From positions 1 through 60,997 of the forward strand of contig QCNX01000002.1 in NCBI GenBank assembly GCA_003210015.1: a DNA stretch of 60,997 nucleotides, written 5' to 3'. The translations under genes and the position numbers were made by a program. Source of the stretch: Pelagibacteraceae bacterium AG-426-P20 (GTDB taxonomy: Bacteria; Pseudomonadota; Alphaproteobacteria; Pelagibacterales; Pelagibacteraceae). Shown here piece by piece: positions 18,202-26,705 of this stretch. Every line of letters starts with the position of its first letter. Position 1 is the first letter of the stretch. The notes under the pieces were generated by a model. It saw only the letters and a list, made by a program, of their open reading frames with translations. It made no database searches and was not told where the DNA came from.

Positions 18202-18621
18202 TTATTTTTCCCCTAGAGCTTCTTTTACTTCGGGTGGCATATAGTTTTCATCATGTTTGGCTAAAATTTTTGAAGCTTCAAAAAAACTTCTATCTTTCAA
18301 ATATCCCTCAGCAACCACTCCTTTACCTTCGGAGAAGAGGTTAGGCACTACACCTGAATAAGTTACATTAATCTCATTTTTAAAGTCTGTAATAATAAAA
18401 TTTACTTCATTAGATTTAATTTTTATAGAATTTTCCTTTACCATCCCTCCAATTCTAATCTGATTCTTATCAAGTTTTCCAAGCAACTTTACATCAGAGG
18501 GTGATTTGAAATAAATTACGTTTTCTTCCAGAGATTTTATAACTAAAAATACTGATAAAGTTAATGATAATAATATTAATATAATGAAAATAAATCTTAA
18601 TTTAACTTTTCGACCATACAT
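18202..18621 (-). CDS. ccmE: Haem chaperone CcmE
   Basis: A 139-residue periplasmic haem chaperone with one N-terminal membrane anchor (~9-29) and an OB-fold beta-barrel. The covalent haem-binding site is intact: [12 protein letters not shown] with His123 and Tyr127. RIGGMV and [21 protein letters not shown] are the usual core segments. It takes haem from CcmC and delivers it to CcmF, whose gene follows at once. Confidence 0.97.
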   Translation of the reverse strand: MYGRKVKLRFIFIILILLSLTLSVFLVIKSLEENVIYFKSPSDVKLLGKLDKNQIRIGGMVKENSIKIKSNEVNFIITDFKNEINVTYSGVVPNLFSEGKGVVAEGYLKDRSFFEASKILAKHDENYMPPEVKEALGEK

Positions 18622-18631
18622 GGTTCAAAAG

Positions 18632-18859
18632 TTAAATGCTTTGGCTGCTAGATAAAATTTCTTTATTAATAATTTGTAATCTTGCACGTTCAGCTTTTTC
18701 AGAGTCTAGGGCTCCAAATTTAGTTACGAATTTATTTTTTTCTTTAATATATTGAATTTTTATAATCACATATAAAGTTGTAAAGCTTATAAGTGTAAAA
18801 AAAAACGCAGACCAAACATACACGCCGTATCCATTCATATAAAGTATTTCTTCAATCAT
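18632..18859 (-). CDS. ccmD: Haem exporter accessory protein CcmD
   Basis: A 75-residue protein with one membrane helix (~14-36). The start of the helix reads MNGYGVYVWSAF, the short conserved CcmD signature. CcmD helps release haem-loaded CcmE from CcmC. Its place between ccmC and ccmE confirms the call. The start may be the first ATG or the ATG at Met8, just before NGYG; the longer version overlaps ccmC by 4 bases. Confidence 0.9.
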   Translation of the reverse strand: MIEEILYMNGYGVYVWSAFFFTLISFTTLYVIIKIQYIKEKNKFVTKFGALDSEKAERARLQIINKEILSSSQSI

Positions 18860-19563
18860 AGTCTGTCTAAACCTTTGTTCTTAATTTTTATCAGTTCTGT
18901 ATTATATTTCATTAAAAAAATTAACAAAGAAAATAGTGCAAATGCCGCAGTCATTACCAATAAAGGAAACATCATGGAGGAATGTATTGAAGATTTAGAC
19001 AATATATTTATCGAAGCTGGCTGATGAAGTGTATTCCACCAATCAACAGAATATTTAATTATTGGTACATTAACGATTCCTATAATAGTTATGGTGGTCG
19101 TAATTTTTAAAACTTGTTCTTTATCCTCATAAATTCTCCAAGCAATTAAATACATTACATAAAACAAAGCTAGAATTAACATTGAGGTAATCCGTGCATC
19201 CCAAGCCCACCAAGTTCCCCATGTGGGTTTTCCCCATATTGAACCAGTAACCAATGCAATAATATTGAAAACTAAACCAGAGGGAGCCAAACTTTTTGCA
19301 ATTAAAAAAAAATTTTTATTCTTAAAAATATAACCAACCAAAGACAAAAATGCTACTGATGAAAAAATACCAAGTGAAATCCATGCTGCCGGGACATGTA
19401 CATACATTATTCTAACTGAATGACTTTGTTTATAATCTTCAGGTGAAAAAATTAGAGCCTCAAGCAGCCCAATTGAAAGCACTATGATAAATAGTATCAT
19501 CACATATTTGGGTGCCTTTGATGTAATTAAAAAAATTTTGCCTGGTTCAAAAATTTTAAACAT
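18856..19563 (-). CDS. ccmC: Haem exporter protein CcmC
   Basis: A 235-residue inner-membrane protein with six helices that presents haem to CcmE. The tryptophan-rich periplasmic motif is present (GKPTWGTWWAWDARITSMLIL), with conserved histidines nearby (MYVHVPAAW; WNTLHQPASI). It is first in the ccmCDEFGH run. ccmA and ccmB are not in this window. The 159-base gap upstream carries a long inverted repeat. Confidence 0.97.
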   Translation of the reverse strand: MFKIFEPGKIFLITSKAPKYVMILFIIVLSIGLLEALIFSPEDYKQSHSVRIMYVHVPAAWISLGIFSSVAFLSLVGYIFKNKNFFLIAKSLAPSGLVFNIIALVTGSIWGKPTWGTWWAWDARITSMLILALFYVMYLIAWRIYEDKEQVLKITTTITIIGIVNVPIIKYSVDWWNTLHQPASINILSKSSIHSSMMFPLLVMTAAFALFSLLIFLMKYNTELIKIKNKGLDRL

Positions 19564-19599
19564 AAGATTTTATGAATATTTTAGTATGAAAGATTTATC

Positions 19600-19653
19600 T
19601 GATCAAGAATGTAGAGGGAGGTAATAGGAGATAAAATTTAACACTCTTGATCA
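19600..19653. promoter_or_regulatory. Long inverted repeat in the ccmC upstream region
   Basis: TGATCAAGAATGT (19600-19612) pairs with ACACTCTTGATCA (19641-19653): 12 of 13 positions match, around a 28-base purine-rich loop. In the ccmC-sense RNA the loop is pyrimidine-rich (TCTCCTATTACCTCCC) and could pair with a Shine-Dalgarno sequence. No U-tract follows in either direction, so a simple terminator is unlikely. It is a candidate leader structure or paired operator; the rest of 19564-19722 shows nothing clear. Confidence 0.5.
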
Positions 19654-19722
19654 AATATATATTAAAAATATTGCACCTCTTTGTCTAAGTTTTGAGCTAA
19701 ATGTGGTTAAAAAATGATTTTT

Positions 19723-20043
19723 TTAGTTAGAAGGCTTGAAATAGCTTGATCCTTTTTTGCCTGAAAAAATTTCTTCAATTAAAGGGTGTTTAATAGGTTC
19801 TTCAGAATCATCTATTAACAGGTTTTGTTGCGACACATATGCTTCATAAGTAATTTCATCATTTTCAGCTAATAAATGATAAAATGGTTGATCTTTTCTT
19901 GGTCTCACGTTTTTTGGTATTGATTGATACCATTCCTCAGAATTATTAAATTCAAAATCTACATCGTAAATTACACCTCTAAATTCAAAGTGTTTGTGTT
20001 TAACGATATCTCCAATTGAGAATTTAGCTTTTTGAATTGGCAT
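19723..20043 (-). CDS. hspQ: Heat-shock protein HspQ/YccV family
   Basis: A 106-residue protein of the YccV (hemimethylated-DNA-binding) fold. It begins KFSIGDIVKHKHFEFRGVIYDVD and continues PFYHLLAENDEITYEAYVSQQNL, both hallmark HspQ segments. In E. coli HspQ is a heat-induced specificity factor for Lon protease. The upstream region contains TTGACA on the coding strand as a possible -35, with no clear -10. Its gene is divergent from yciB. Confidence 0.93.
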   Translation of the reverse strand: MPIQKAKFSIGDIVKHKHFEFRGVIYDVDFEFNNSEEWYQSIPKNVRPRKDQPFYHLLAENDEITYEAYVSQQNLLIDDSEEPIKHPLIEEIFSGKKGSSYFKPSN

Positions 20044-20129
20044 ATTGTTTAGTATGGGTATTTAAAATAAAAAATCAATGGTTAAAATAATACTGTTTTG
20101 TCAAATATTAAATATGTTAATATCTTTTA

Positions 20130-20681
20130 GTGAATAAATCTTTTTTAAAATTTGTTACAGATTTCGGTCCTTTAGCAATATTTTTTTTCTATTATTACAA
20201 TAATGATAAAAATTTATCAATTGCTATTCCTCCACTCATAGTTGCAACTTTAATTGCTTTGGGGATTGTGTGGTTTTTTGAAAAAAAAATACCACCCATG
20301 CCTTTAGTAAGTGGAATCTTAATCACTTTCTTTGGTGGTCTAACAATTTATTTTAATGATCCAATATTCATTTATATAAAACCAACAATAATAAATATTT
20401 TATTTGCTTTAACTTTATTTTTTGGAAAATTTTTTACAAAAGATCCAATTCTCAAAAAAATTATGGGTAAATCAATTGCTTTATCAGACATTGGGTGGCA
20501 ACTATTGAATAAGAGATGGATGTTATTTTTCTTTGGACTTGCCATATTAAATGAGTGTGTTTGGAGAACTCAAACCGAAGAATTTTGGGTTAATTTTAAA
20601 GTTTGGGGCATGTTGCCAATAACAATAATTTTTACAGGTTTTCAAATACCTTTAATTAACAAACATAAAATTGATGCATAA
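20130..20681 (+). CDS. yciB: Inner-membrane septation-type protein YciB/IspZ
   Basis: A 183-residue membrane protein with about five hydrophobic helices. FVTDFGPLAIFFFYYY at the start, GGLTIYFNDPIFIYIKPTIIN and NECVWRTQTEEFWVNFK are the YciB family landmarks. It takes part in cell-envelope synthesis during division in enterobacteria. The start codon is GTG (20130). The end overlaps the next gene (DUF2794), suggesting one transcript. Confidence 0.95.
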   Translation: MNKSFLKFVTDFGPLAIFFFYYYNNDKNLSIAIPPLIVATLIALGIVWFFEKKIPPMPLVSGILITFFGGLTIYFNDPIFIYIKPTIINILFALTLFFGKFFTKDPILKKIMGKSIALSDIGWQLLNKRWMLFFFGLAILNECVWRTQTEEFWVNFKVWGMLPITIIFTGFQIPLINKHKIDA

Positions 20682-21018
20682 AAATTTAAAATTAGTAGTA
20701 AATAATTCATATAAACAAATACAAGAAAAACAATTTTTTGAAAAAAGTGAACTAAAAATAATCTTAGATCTGTATGCTAAGATGGTTTCTGAGGGATCTT
20801 GGAAAGACTACGGTCTAAATATCTCTAGTAAACAAGTCAGTTTTAGTGTTTTTAGAAATGCAGCAGAAAATGCTTTATATAAAATATGTAAAAATTTTAA
20901 TCCAAAAAATAAAAACCTTAAATATTTAATAACAGATACTACTGGTAAAATTCTTAAAAATTCTTTTGATTTAAAAATATTATTTAAAAATACTAATTGG
21001 AAAAAATTACAAAAGTAA
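20674..21018 (+). CDS. DUF2794 family protein
   Basis: A 114-residue soluble protein. LDLYAKMVSEGSWKDYGLNI, VSFSVFRNAAENALYKI and ITDTTGKILKNSFDL match the DUF2794 family, which is found almost only in Alphaproteobacteria and whose function is unknown. I prefer ATG 20674 over the TTG just before it. The start overlaps the yciB stop by 8 bases. Confidence 0.85.
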   Translation: MHKNLKLVVNNSYKQIQEKQFFEKSELKIILDLYAKMVSEGSWKDYGLNISSKQVSFSVFRNAAENALYKICKNFNPKNKNLKYLITDTTGKILKNSFDLKILFKNTNWKKLQK

Positions 21019-21019
21019 T

Positions 21020-21781
21020 CTATCTTCTTTGACCAAACAATCTAAGTAACATTATAAATAAATTTATAAAGTCTAGATAAAGAGTAAGTGCTCCCATTAC
21101 AGCTTTTTTACCCATCACTTCGCCTGTATCACTGGCAGCGTACATATTTTTGATTTTTTGAGTATCATATGCCGTTAAACCAACAAAAATCAAAACACCT
21201 AATATAGAAATCACAAAATACATCATTGATGATTTCATAAATATATTAACTATAGAAGCAATTATAATTCCAATTAAACCCATCATTAAAAATGAACCAA
21301 GTTTAGTTAAATCTCTTTTAGTAGTATATCCATATATGCTCATCGCTCCAAAAGTAGCTGAACTTATAAAGAAAACTCTAGTGACGCTCATTCCGGTATA
21401 AACTAACAAAATTGAGGACAACGATAGTCCCATTAGTCCTGCAAAAACCCAAAAAGTTGTTTGAGCTTTTGATGCACTCATTTTGTTAATTCCAAAACTC
21501 ATATAAAAAACAATTCCTAGAGGAGCAAGCATAACAAGCCATTTTAATCCTGACATGAAAATTGCATTTCCTACTGAGGTTAGGGCTACTATTGAACCAG
21601 CATCGTTTGTAACAACTGACATCTTAAATGTAATTAGAGCTATAATGCCTGTTAATAAAATTCCAGTTGCCATGTAATTATAAACCTTAAGCATGTAGGA
21701 TCTTAAGCCTTCATCCATCACAGCAGCTGTTTGCTGAGCTGCTTTAGCTCTGTTTAAAATTCCATTTTTATCAAATTCCAT
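21020..21781 (-). CDS. Bax inhibitor-1/YccA family membrane protein
   Basis: A 253-residue protein with seven hydrophobic helices, of the BI-1 (TMBIM) family. VFAGLMGLSLSSILLVYTGMSVTRVFFISSATFGAMSIYGY and GLTAYDTQKIKNMY are diagnostic; the paired aspartate-containing end helices form a pH-sensitive calcium leak in the characterised homologue YetJ. It is a single-gene unit, convergent with DUF2794 and divergent from the aldo/keto reductase. Confidence 0.95.
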   Translation of the reverse strand: MEFDKNGILNRAKAAQQTAAVMDEGLRSYMLKVYNYMATGILLTGIIALITFKMSVVTNDAGSIVALTSVGNAIFMSGLKWLVMLAPLGIVFYMSFGINKMSASKAQTTFWVFAGLMGLSLSSILLVYTGMSVTRVFFISSATFGAMSIYGYTTKRDLTKLGSFLMMGLIGIIIASIVNIFMKSSMMYFVISILGVLIFVGLTAYDTQKIKNMYAASDTGEVMGKKAVMGALTLYLDFINLFIMLLRLFGQRR

Positions 21782-21842
21782 AATACTGATTATATAATAT
21801 TCTTTTGCTAATTATTCAAGATACCTTAAAAGATAAACTTCA

Positions 21843-22880
21843 ATGAATTATAAAAAATTAGGTAATACGGACGTAAACGTAAGTACAATTTGTCTCGGCA
21901 CTATGACCTGGGGTGAACAAAATACTCAAAATGATGGGTTTGAGCAAATGGATTATGCTTTAGATCAAGGAGTAAATTTTTGGGACACTGCTGAAATTTA
22001 TTCTATCCCTCCTAAACAACAAACGTTTGGAGATACAGAAACAATCATTGGAAATTGGTTTGAAAAAACAAAAAAGAGAAAAGAAGTTATTTTAGCCTCA
22101 AAAGTTTGTGGGCCAATGAGAGAATATGTCAGGGGTGGTGGTAATCAATTTGGTACAAAAAATATTACTGAAGCTTTAAATGGTAGTTTAAAGAGATTAA
22201 AAACGGATTATATCGACCTATATCAACTGCATTGGCCTGAAAGAAAAACAAATTTTTTTGGTAAACTAGGTTATGAGCATGATGATAGTAACGAGTGGAC
22301 TAAGTTTGAAGATATACTGGCTGATCTAAATAACTTTATAGATCAGGGTAAAATTAGACATGTTGGCTTATCAAATGAAACTCCTTGGGGATTATCAAAA
22401 TTTTTAGAAATATCTAAAAATAAAAATTTACCAAGAATGCTTTCAGTTCAAAATCCATACAACTTATTAAACAGAACATATGAAGTTGGTCTTGCAGAAA
22501 TGTCCGTCAGAGAGAAAGCTGGATTATTAGCCTATTCACCTTTAGCGTGTGGATATTTATCTGGAAAATACAGAAATAATCAAATGCCAAAAGGCACACG
22601 AATAGAACGTGATGGTGAATTTTGGACAAGATATAATAAACCTAATTCGGACAAGGCTATTGATGCTTATTTTAAAATAGCAGAAAAGCATAAGTTAAAT
22701 TTAGCTCAAATGTCTTTAAAGTTTTTAGAAATTCAGCCTTTTGTGACTTCTGTAATTATAGGTGCTACGACAATGGATCAGTTGAAAACAAATATAGAAA
22801 GTGTAAATATAAAATTAACAAATGAAGTTATTAATGAAATTAACGAAGTTCAAAAAACATATCCTAATCCATGTCCATAA
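21843..22880 (+). CDS. Aldo/keto reductase (Tas-like)
   Basis: A 345-residue NADPH-dependent oxidoreductase with the AKR TIM barrel. The catalytic tetrad is visible: Asp and Tyr in FWDTAEIYS, Lys in LASKVCG and His in LYQLHWPER. The N-terminal LGTMTWGEQNT and the length match the Tas/YghZ-type group. The end overlaps the next gene (IalB-like) by 10 bases. The physiological substrate is not evident. Confidence 0.94.
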   Translation: MNYKKLGNTDVNVSTICLGTMTWGEQNTQNDGFEQMDYALDQGVNFWDTAEIYSIPPKQQTFGDTETIIGNWFEKTKKRKEVILASKVCGPMREYVRGGGNQFGTKNITEALNGSLKRLKTDYIDLYQLHWPERKTNFFGKLGYEHDDSNEWTKFEDILADLNNFIDQGKIRHVGLSNETPWGLSKFLEISKNKNLPRMLSVQNPYNLLNRTYEVGLAEMSVREKAGLLAYSPLACGYLSGKYRNNQMPKGTRIERDGEFWTRYNKPNSDKAIDAYFKIAEKHKLNLAQMSLKFLEIQPFVTSVIIGATTMDQLKTNIESVNIKLTNEVINEINEVQKTYPNPCP

Positions 22881-23383
22881 TTAAAAAAAATTTAATATTA
22901 ATCTCAATTTTCACTTTACTGGTTATAACCCCATCTAAATCTGAAGAATTAAAAAAAATTGGAAAATTTAAAGATTGGGAAACTATGGTTTTAGTTGAAC
23001 AAACTGGCACGGTTTGTTTTGCACAATCATCACCTGTCTTACAAGCTCCAAAATCTAACAAAAGAGAGGCTAGATTATTTGTGACCTTTAGACCAAGCGA
23101 AAAAATTTCTGATGAAATCAGCGCAAGTCCAGGGTATGAGTTTAATAAAAAAAATTCTGTAACAGCAACATCAGGAAAAAATAAAATTAAATTTGATATT
23201 AAGCAACAAGGCTTTGCGTGGATTGCTGACAACAAAATTGAAAAAAAGATGGTTAGATTAATGAAAAAAGGATCAAGAATTATGATTACAGGTTATAATG
23301 AAAAAGGTTCTCAAACTATTGACCATTACTCACTCTTGGGGTTTACCAAAGCTTATAGTGCTGCAAAAAAAGCCTGCAGTTAA
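22871..23383 (+). CDS. Invasion-associated locus B (IalB) family periplasmic protein
   Basis: A 170-residue protein with a signal peptide (MSIIKKNLILISIFTLLVITPSKS). The mature domain has KFKDWETMVLVEQTGTVCFAQS and a C-terminal Cys (AAKKACS), the usual paired cysteines of the IalB domain. The family is common in free-living Alphaproteobacteria, so the pathogenesis-based name is misleading; function is unknown. It sits 3 bases before argG. Confidence 0.88.
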   Translation: MSIIKKNLILISIFTLLVITPSKSEELKKIGKFKDWETMVLVEQTGTVCFAQSSPVLQAPKSNKREARLFVTFRPSEKISDEISASPGYEFNKKNSVTATSGKNKIKFDIKQQGFAWIADNKIEKKMVRLMKKGSRIMITGYNEKGSQTIDHYSLLGFTKAYSAAKKACS

Positions 23384-23386
23384 TAA

Positions 23387-24571
23387 ATGAAATCCAAAAA
23401 AAAAATAGTTTTAGCCTATTCTGGAGGATTAGATACATCTATAATTTTAAAATGGCTTCAATTAAATTATAAAGCAGAAGTTATATGTTACACCGCTGAT
23501 ATTGGTCAGAAAATTGATAAAAAAAAAATAATTAAGAATGCAAAAAAATTTGGTGTAAAAAAGATTATCATTCAAGATCTTAAAAATGAGTTTGTTAAAG
23601 ACTATGTCTACCCTATGATTAGAGGACATGCTGTTTATGAAGGAATATATTTGTTGGGAACATCAATCGCAAGACCTTTAATAGCAAAAGATCAAATAAG
23701 AATTGCAAAAAAATTTAAAGCGTATGCAGTTTCTCATGGTGCAACCGGTAAAGGAAACGATCAAGTAAGATTTGAGCTTGGTTATCATTATTTTGGTCCA
23801 AAAATAAAAGTTATTGCTCCATGGAGAAACTGGAAATTAAAATCAAGAACAGATTTAATTAATTATGCAATTAAACATAATATAGAAATTCCTATGGATA
23901 AAAAAGGTACCCCGCCATTTTCTATTGATGACAATTTATTTCATACCTCAACAGAAGGTAAGACTTTAGAAAACCCTAAAAATTTTGCACCAGAGACTGT
24001 ATTTCAAAGAACTACTTCTCCAGAAAAAGCTCCTAATAAACCAACATTTATAACTATAAATTTTAAAAATAGCGATCCATACAGAATCAATGGAAAAAAA
24101 CTATCACCATCAAAATTGTTAGAAAAATTAAATATATTGGCTGGCAAAAACGGAATAGGAAGAGTTGATCTTGTTGAAAACAGATTTATAGGAATAAAAT
24201 CTAGAGGAGTATACGAAACACCTGGCGGTACACTTTTAATAAATGCTCATAGAGCTATAGAATCTGTAACTCTTGATAAAGAAACTATGCACAAAAAAGA
24301 GCGTGTAATGCCAAGATATGCTGAACTAATTTACAATGGTTATTGGTTTTCTAAAGAAAGATTTAAACTTCAAAAAATAATTGACCTTAAGAAAAACAGA
24401 GTAAATGGATCTGTTAAGCTAAAACTTTATAAAGGAAATATTACTATTCACTCGAGAATTACTAAGAGTAATGCATACTCAATGAAAAAAGTGTCTTTTG
24501 AAGAAAATAAAACTTTTAATAAATCAAATGTTGAAAGATTTATTAATTATCACAAAAAAAAACTTAGATAA
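23387..24571 (+). CDS. argG: Argininosuccinate synthase
   Basis: ArgG condenses citrulline and aspartate with ATP to argininosuccinate, the second-to-last step of arginine synthesis. The 394-residue length is normal. The ATP pyrophosphatase loop is AYSGGLDTS near the start. HGATGKGNDQVRFELGY, TSPEKAPNKPT and GIKSRGVYETPGGTLL are family motifs. The gene begins 3 bases after the ialB-like stop and is followed after 6 bases by a photolyase-like gene. Confidence 0.98.
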   Translation: MKSKKKIVLAYSGGLDTSIILKWLQLNYKAEVICYTADIGQKIDKKKIIKNAKKFGVKKIIIQDLKNEFVKDYVYPMIRGHAVYEGIYLLGTSIARPLIAKDQIRIAKKFKAYAVSHGATGKGNDQVRFELGYHYFGPKIKVIAPWRNWKLKSRTDLINYAIKHNIEIPMDKKGTPPFSIDDNLFHTSTEGKTLENPKNFAPETVFQRTTSPEKAPNKPTFITINFKNSDPYRINGKKLSPSKLLEKLNILAGKNGIGRVDLVENRFIGIKSRGVYETPGGTLLINAHRAIESVTLDKETMHKKERVMPRYAELIYNGYWFSKERFKLQKIIDLKKNRVNGSVKLKLYKGNITIHSRITKSNAYSMKKVSFEENKTFNKSNVERFINYHKKKLR

Positions 24572-24577
24572 TTTATA

Positions 24578-25720
24578 ATGAATTTTGTTCCGTCGAGAGC
24601 TTTTGCTATTGATAAACTTAACAAATTTGTTGATCAAAATTTATTTGAATATTCAAGGTTAAGAAATTTTGATTATGGTCCAAAAAATAGATCAAATATT
24701 TCATGCATTTCCCCTTATATTACTCATGGTGTAATTTCTGAGTTAGAGTTAATTAAAAAATCTTTAAATAAATTCTCATTTTCCAAAAACGAAAAATTTA
24801 TTCAAGAAGTTTTATGGAGAACATACTGGAAAGGTTGGTTGGAATTAAGACCTACTGTTTGGACAGATTATTTAAACGAATTAAAAAAAATTCGTGAAGA
24901 ATTTAAAGATAACGCTGATTATAAAAAGGCTATTGAGGGAAATACAAATATAGAGTGTTTTAATGAATGGGTAAATGAATTAAAAGAAAACAATTACTTA
25001 CACAATCATGCAAGGATGTGGTTTGCAAGTATTTGGGTTTTTACTTTAGAGCTGCCGTGGCAATTAGGGGCTGAATTTTTTATGAAGCATTTGTATGATG
25101 GAGATACTGCAGCCAATACATTAGGATGGAGATGGGTTACTGGAATTCAAACACAAGGAAAAAATTATTTAGCTAGTGAATGGAACATTAAAAAATTTAC
25201 CAATAACAGGTTTAACAATATCAAACTTAATGAAAATGCTCCTCCGAAAACAAGCGATAAAACTTATGCTGCATCAAAATTGGAGTTTAAGAATCCACAA
25301 AATCTTGAAGAAAAAAATCTTCTTATTTTTGAGAATAATTTGTCTTTTGAAATAAGTGATTTTAAAGATCAAAAATTTAAAAAGGTTTTTTTAATTTCTA
25401 ACAAAAATGAAAACCGAACCATAAAGCTCAGTGAAAAATTAGTAAAATTCAAGTCTCAATTAATTGAAGATCAAAAAAAGAGATTAGAAGAAAAATCAAT
25501 TGATACTGAAATTATAGATTTGAGTGAGATACAGAATATTAATGAAACTTCTTATGGTTTATATCCGACAGTTGGTGAAAACCTAGATTTTATAAATACG
25601 AATAATTTAAAAATAGAATTTCTGTATAGAAAATTAGATCAATTTTCTTGGCAATATTGTAATAAAGGTTTTTTTAATTTTAAGAATTATATTCCAAAAA
25701 TTATTACAAATTTCAATTAA
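24578..25720 (+). CDS. Photolyase/cryptochrome-like FAD-domain protein with C-terminal alpha/beta part
   Basis: Residues ~1-220 match the helical FAD-binding domain of photolyases: ISCISPYITHGVIS, EVLWRTYWKGWLELRP, LHNHARMWFASIWVF, and DGDTAANTLGWRWVTGIQT (adenine/flavin-binding loop). A normal photolyase has an N-terminal Rossmann domain before this; here the protein begins directly with the FAD part. The C-terminal ~150 residues contain KVFLISNKNE and KFKSQLIEDQKKRLEEKSIDTEI, resembling the strand-helix units of that missing Rossmann domain, so domain order may be swapped. Role in DNA repair or light sensing is not proven. Confidence 0.82.
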   Translation: MNFVPSRAFAIDKLNKFVDQNLFEYSRLRNFDYGPKNRSNISCISPYITHGVISELELIKKSLNKFSFSKNEKFIQEVLWRTYWKGWLELRPTVWTDYLNELKKIREEFKDNADYKKAIEGNTNIECFNEWVNELKENNYLHNHARMWFASIWVFTLELPWQLGAEFFMKHLYDGDTAANTLGWRWVTGIQTQGKNYLASEWNIKKFTNNRFNNIKLNENAPPKTSDKTYAASKLEFKNPQNLEEKNLLIFENNLSFEISDFKDQKFKKVFLISNKNENRTIKLSEKLVKFKSQLIEDQKKRLEEKSIDTEIIDLSEIQNINETSYGLYPTVGENLDFINTNNLKIEFLYRKLDQFSWQYCNKGFFNFKNYIPKIITNFN

Positions 25721-26493
25721 AATTCATATTTCTTGAAATAGATCTGATCTAGCCAAGTCAATCTACCTATCAACTTGTAACTGTTTTTAGCTAAAAGGTT
25801 TCGAATTTTTTTTGATTTCATAGATGATGGTTCCTCGTCTTCATAGATAATGTAATCAATTTTTTCTTTGAATGACAATGACTCTAAAACTTCTAATTCA
25901 AATCCCTGAACATCAATCACTAAAAGGTTTGAAGTATTAACTGGAAAATTTATATTTTTTAATTGAAAAGATTTTACGTATTCATGGATTATATTTTCTT
26001 TAAATCTTTTGATGTTATTTATATAATTTTTTCCTCTAAACGAATTGTCATCAATAGCTTTTAGGATAGAATTTTTATCAAAAGAACCTTGCCCATGTGC
26101 CCAATTATCAAAAAACCCTTCCCCATTCAATTCATTACAAATTTTTGGGTTTATATAAAAAATTTTTTTGTTTAAATTTTCATTTGAAACATAAAAATTT
26201 TCTAATTTTATATCTTCACGATTTTTGTACAGATCACATAGCTGATCATAATAATACTTGATGGGTTCAAATATTATTGTTGAATAATTACCTTTGTTCA
26301 CCAAGAATTGTCTTAATGGATCATTTTGTATCCCATCATTCCCACCAACTTGTACAATAAATTTTTTCTTTTCTTGTGAGAAGTAATATTTAAAAAAATC
26401 AGGAGTTTTAAAATTATTTTTATAAATAGTTTTTGATAAAATTTTACGTTTTAATTTAAAAAAGAGATTATTTAATAAATTCATTAAAACCAT
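25717..26493 (-). CDS. FkbM-family methyltransferase
   Basis: A 258-residue SAM-dependent O-methyltransferase. The SAM motif I is FIVQVGGNDGIQNDPL and the acidic loop is TIIFEPIKYYYDQL; LLVIDVQGFELEVLESL is the FkbM-type motif with the conserved D-x-Q/E-G-x-E. Such enzymes methylate sugars, lipids or secondary metabolites. The start is ATG 26493 or the in-frame ATG at 26484; the first overlaps the upstream membrane-protein gene by 10 bases. Target unknown. Confidence 0.88.
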   Translation of the reverse strand: MVLMNLLNNLFFKLKRKILSKTIYKNNFKTPDFFKYYFSQEKKKFIVQVGGNDGIQNDPLRQFLVNKGNYSTIIFEPIKYYYDQLCDLYKNREDIKLENFYVSNENLNKKIFYINPKICNELNGEGFFDNWAHGQGSFDKNSILKAIDDNSFRGKNYINNIKRFKENIIHEYVKSFQLKNINFPVNTSNLLVIDVQGFELEVLESLSFKEKIDYIIYEDEEPSSMKSKKIRNLLAKNSYKLIGRLTWLDQIYFKKYEF

Positions 26494-26705
26494 CTTATCA
26501 TACCGATAATTCCAGCAGTTGCATAAAAAAATTGTAATAACAATATTCCTTTATGACCTCCTCTGTAAGCCCAAATTCCAATTAAAATTGCTGACAATAA
26601 TAATAAACAAAAACCAAAAAATTCTATCCCTATATTTAATGCAACAAATAAAGAGTACAGTATAGCTGTAATAACTCCTGCCCATTCAAAAATTTTATTA
26701 CTCAT
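26484..26705 (-). CDS. Small integral membrane protein, 73 residues
   Basis: Three hydrophobic stretches (about 8-26, 29-46 and 53-70), with a GIWAYRGGHKG turn between the second and third. It overlaps the genes on both sides (FkbM and the amidotransferase) by 4-10 bases, so it belongs to the same transcript. I do not recognise the family with confidence. Confidence 0.75.
   Translation of the reverse strand: MSNKIFEWAGVITAILYSLFVALNIGIEFFGFCLLLLSAILIGIWAYRGGHKGILLLQFFYATAGIIGMIRWF

Noticed and set aside
19600-19654. FNR/CRP-type site (TTGAT-N4-ATCAA) before ccmC
   Set aside because: The TGATCA cores have wrong spacing for the consensus; I retain only the inverted repeat.
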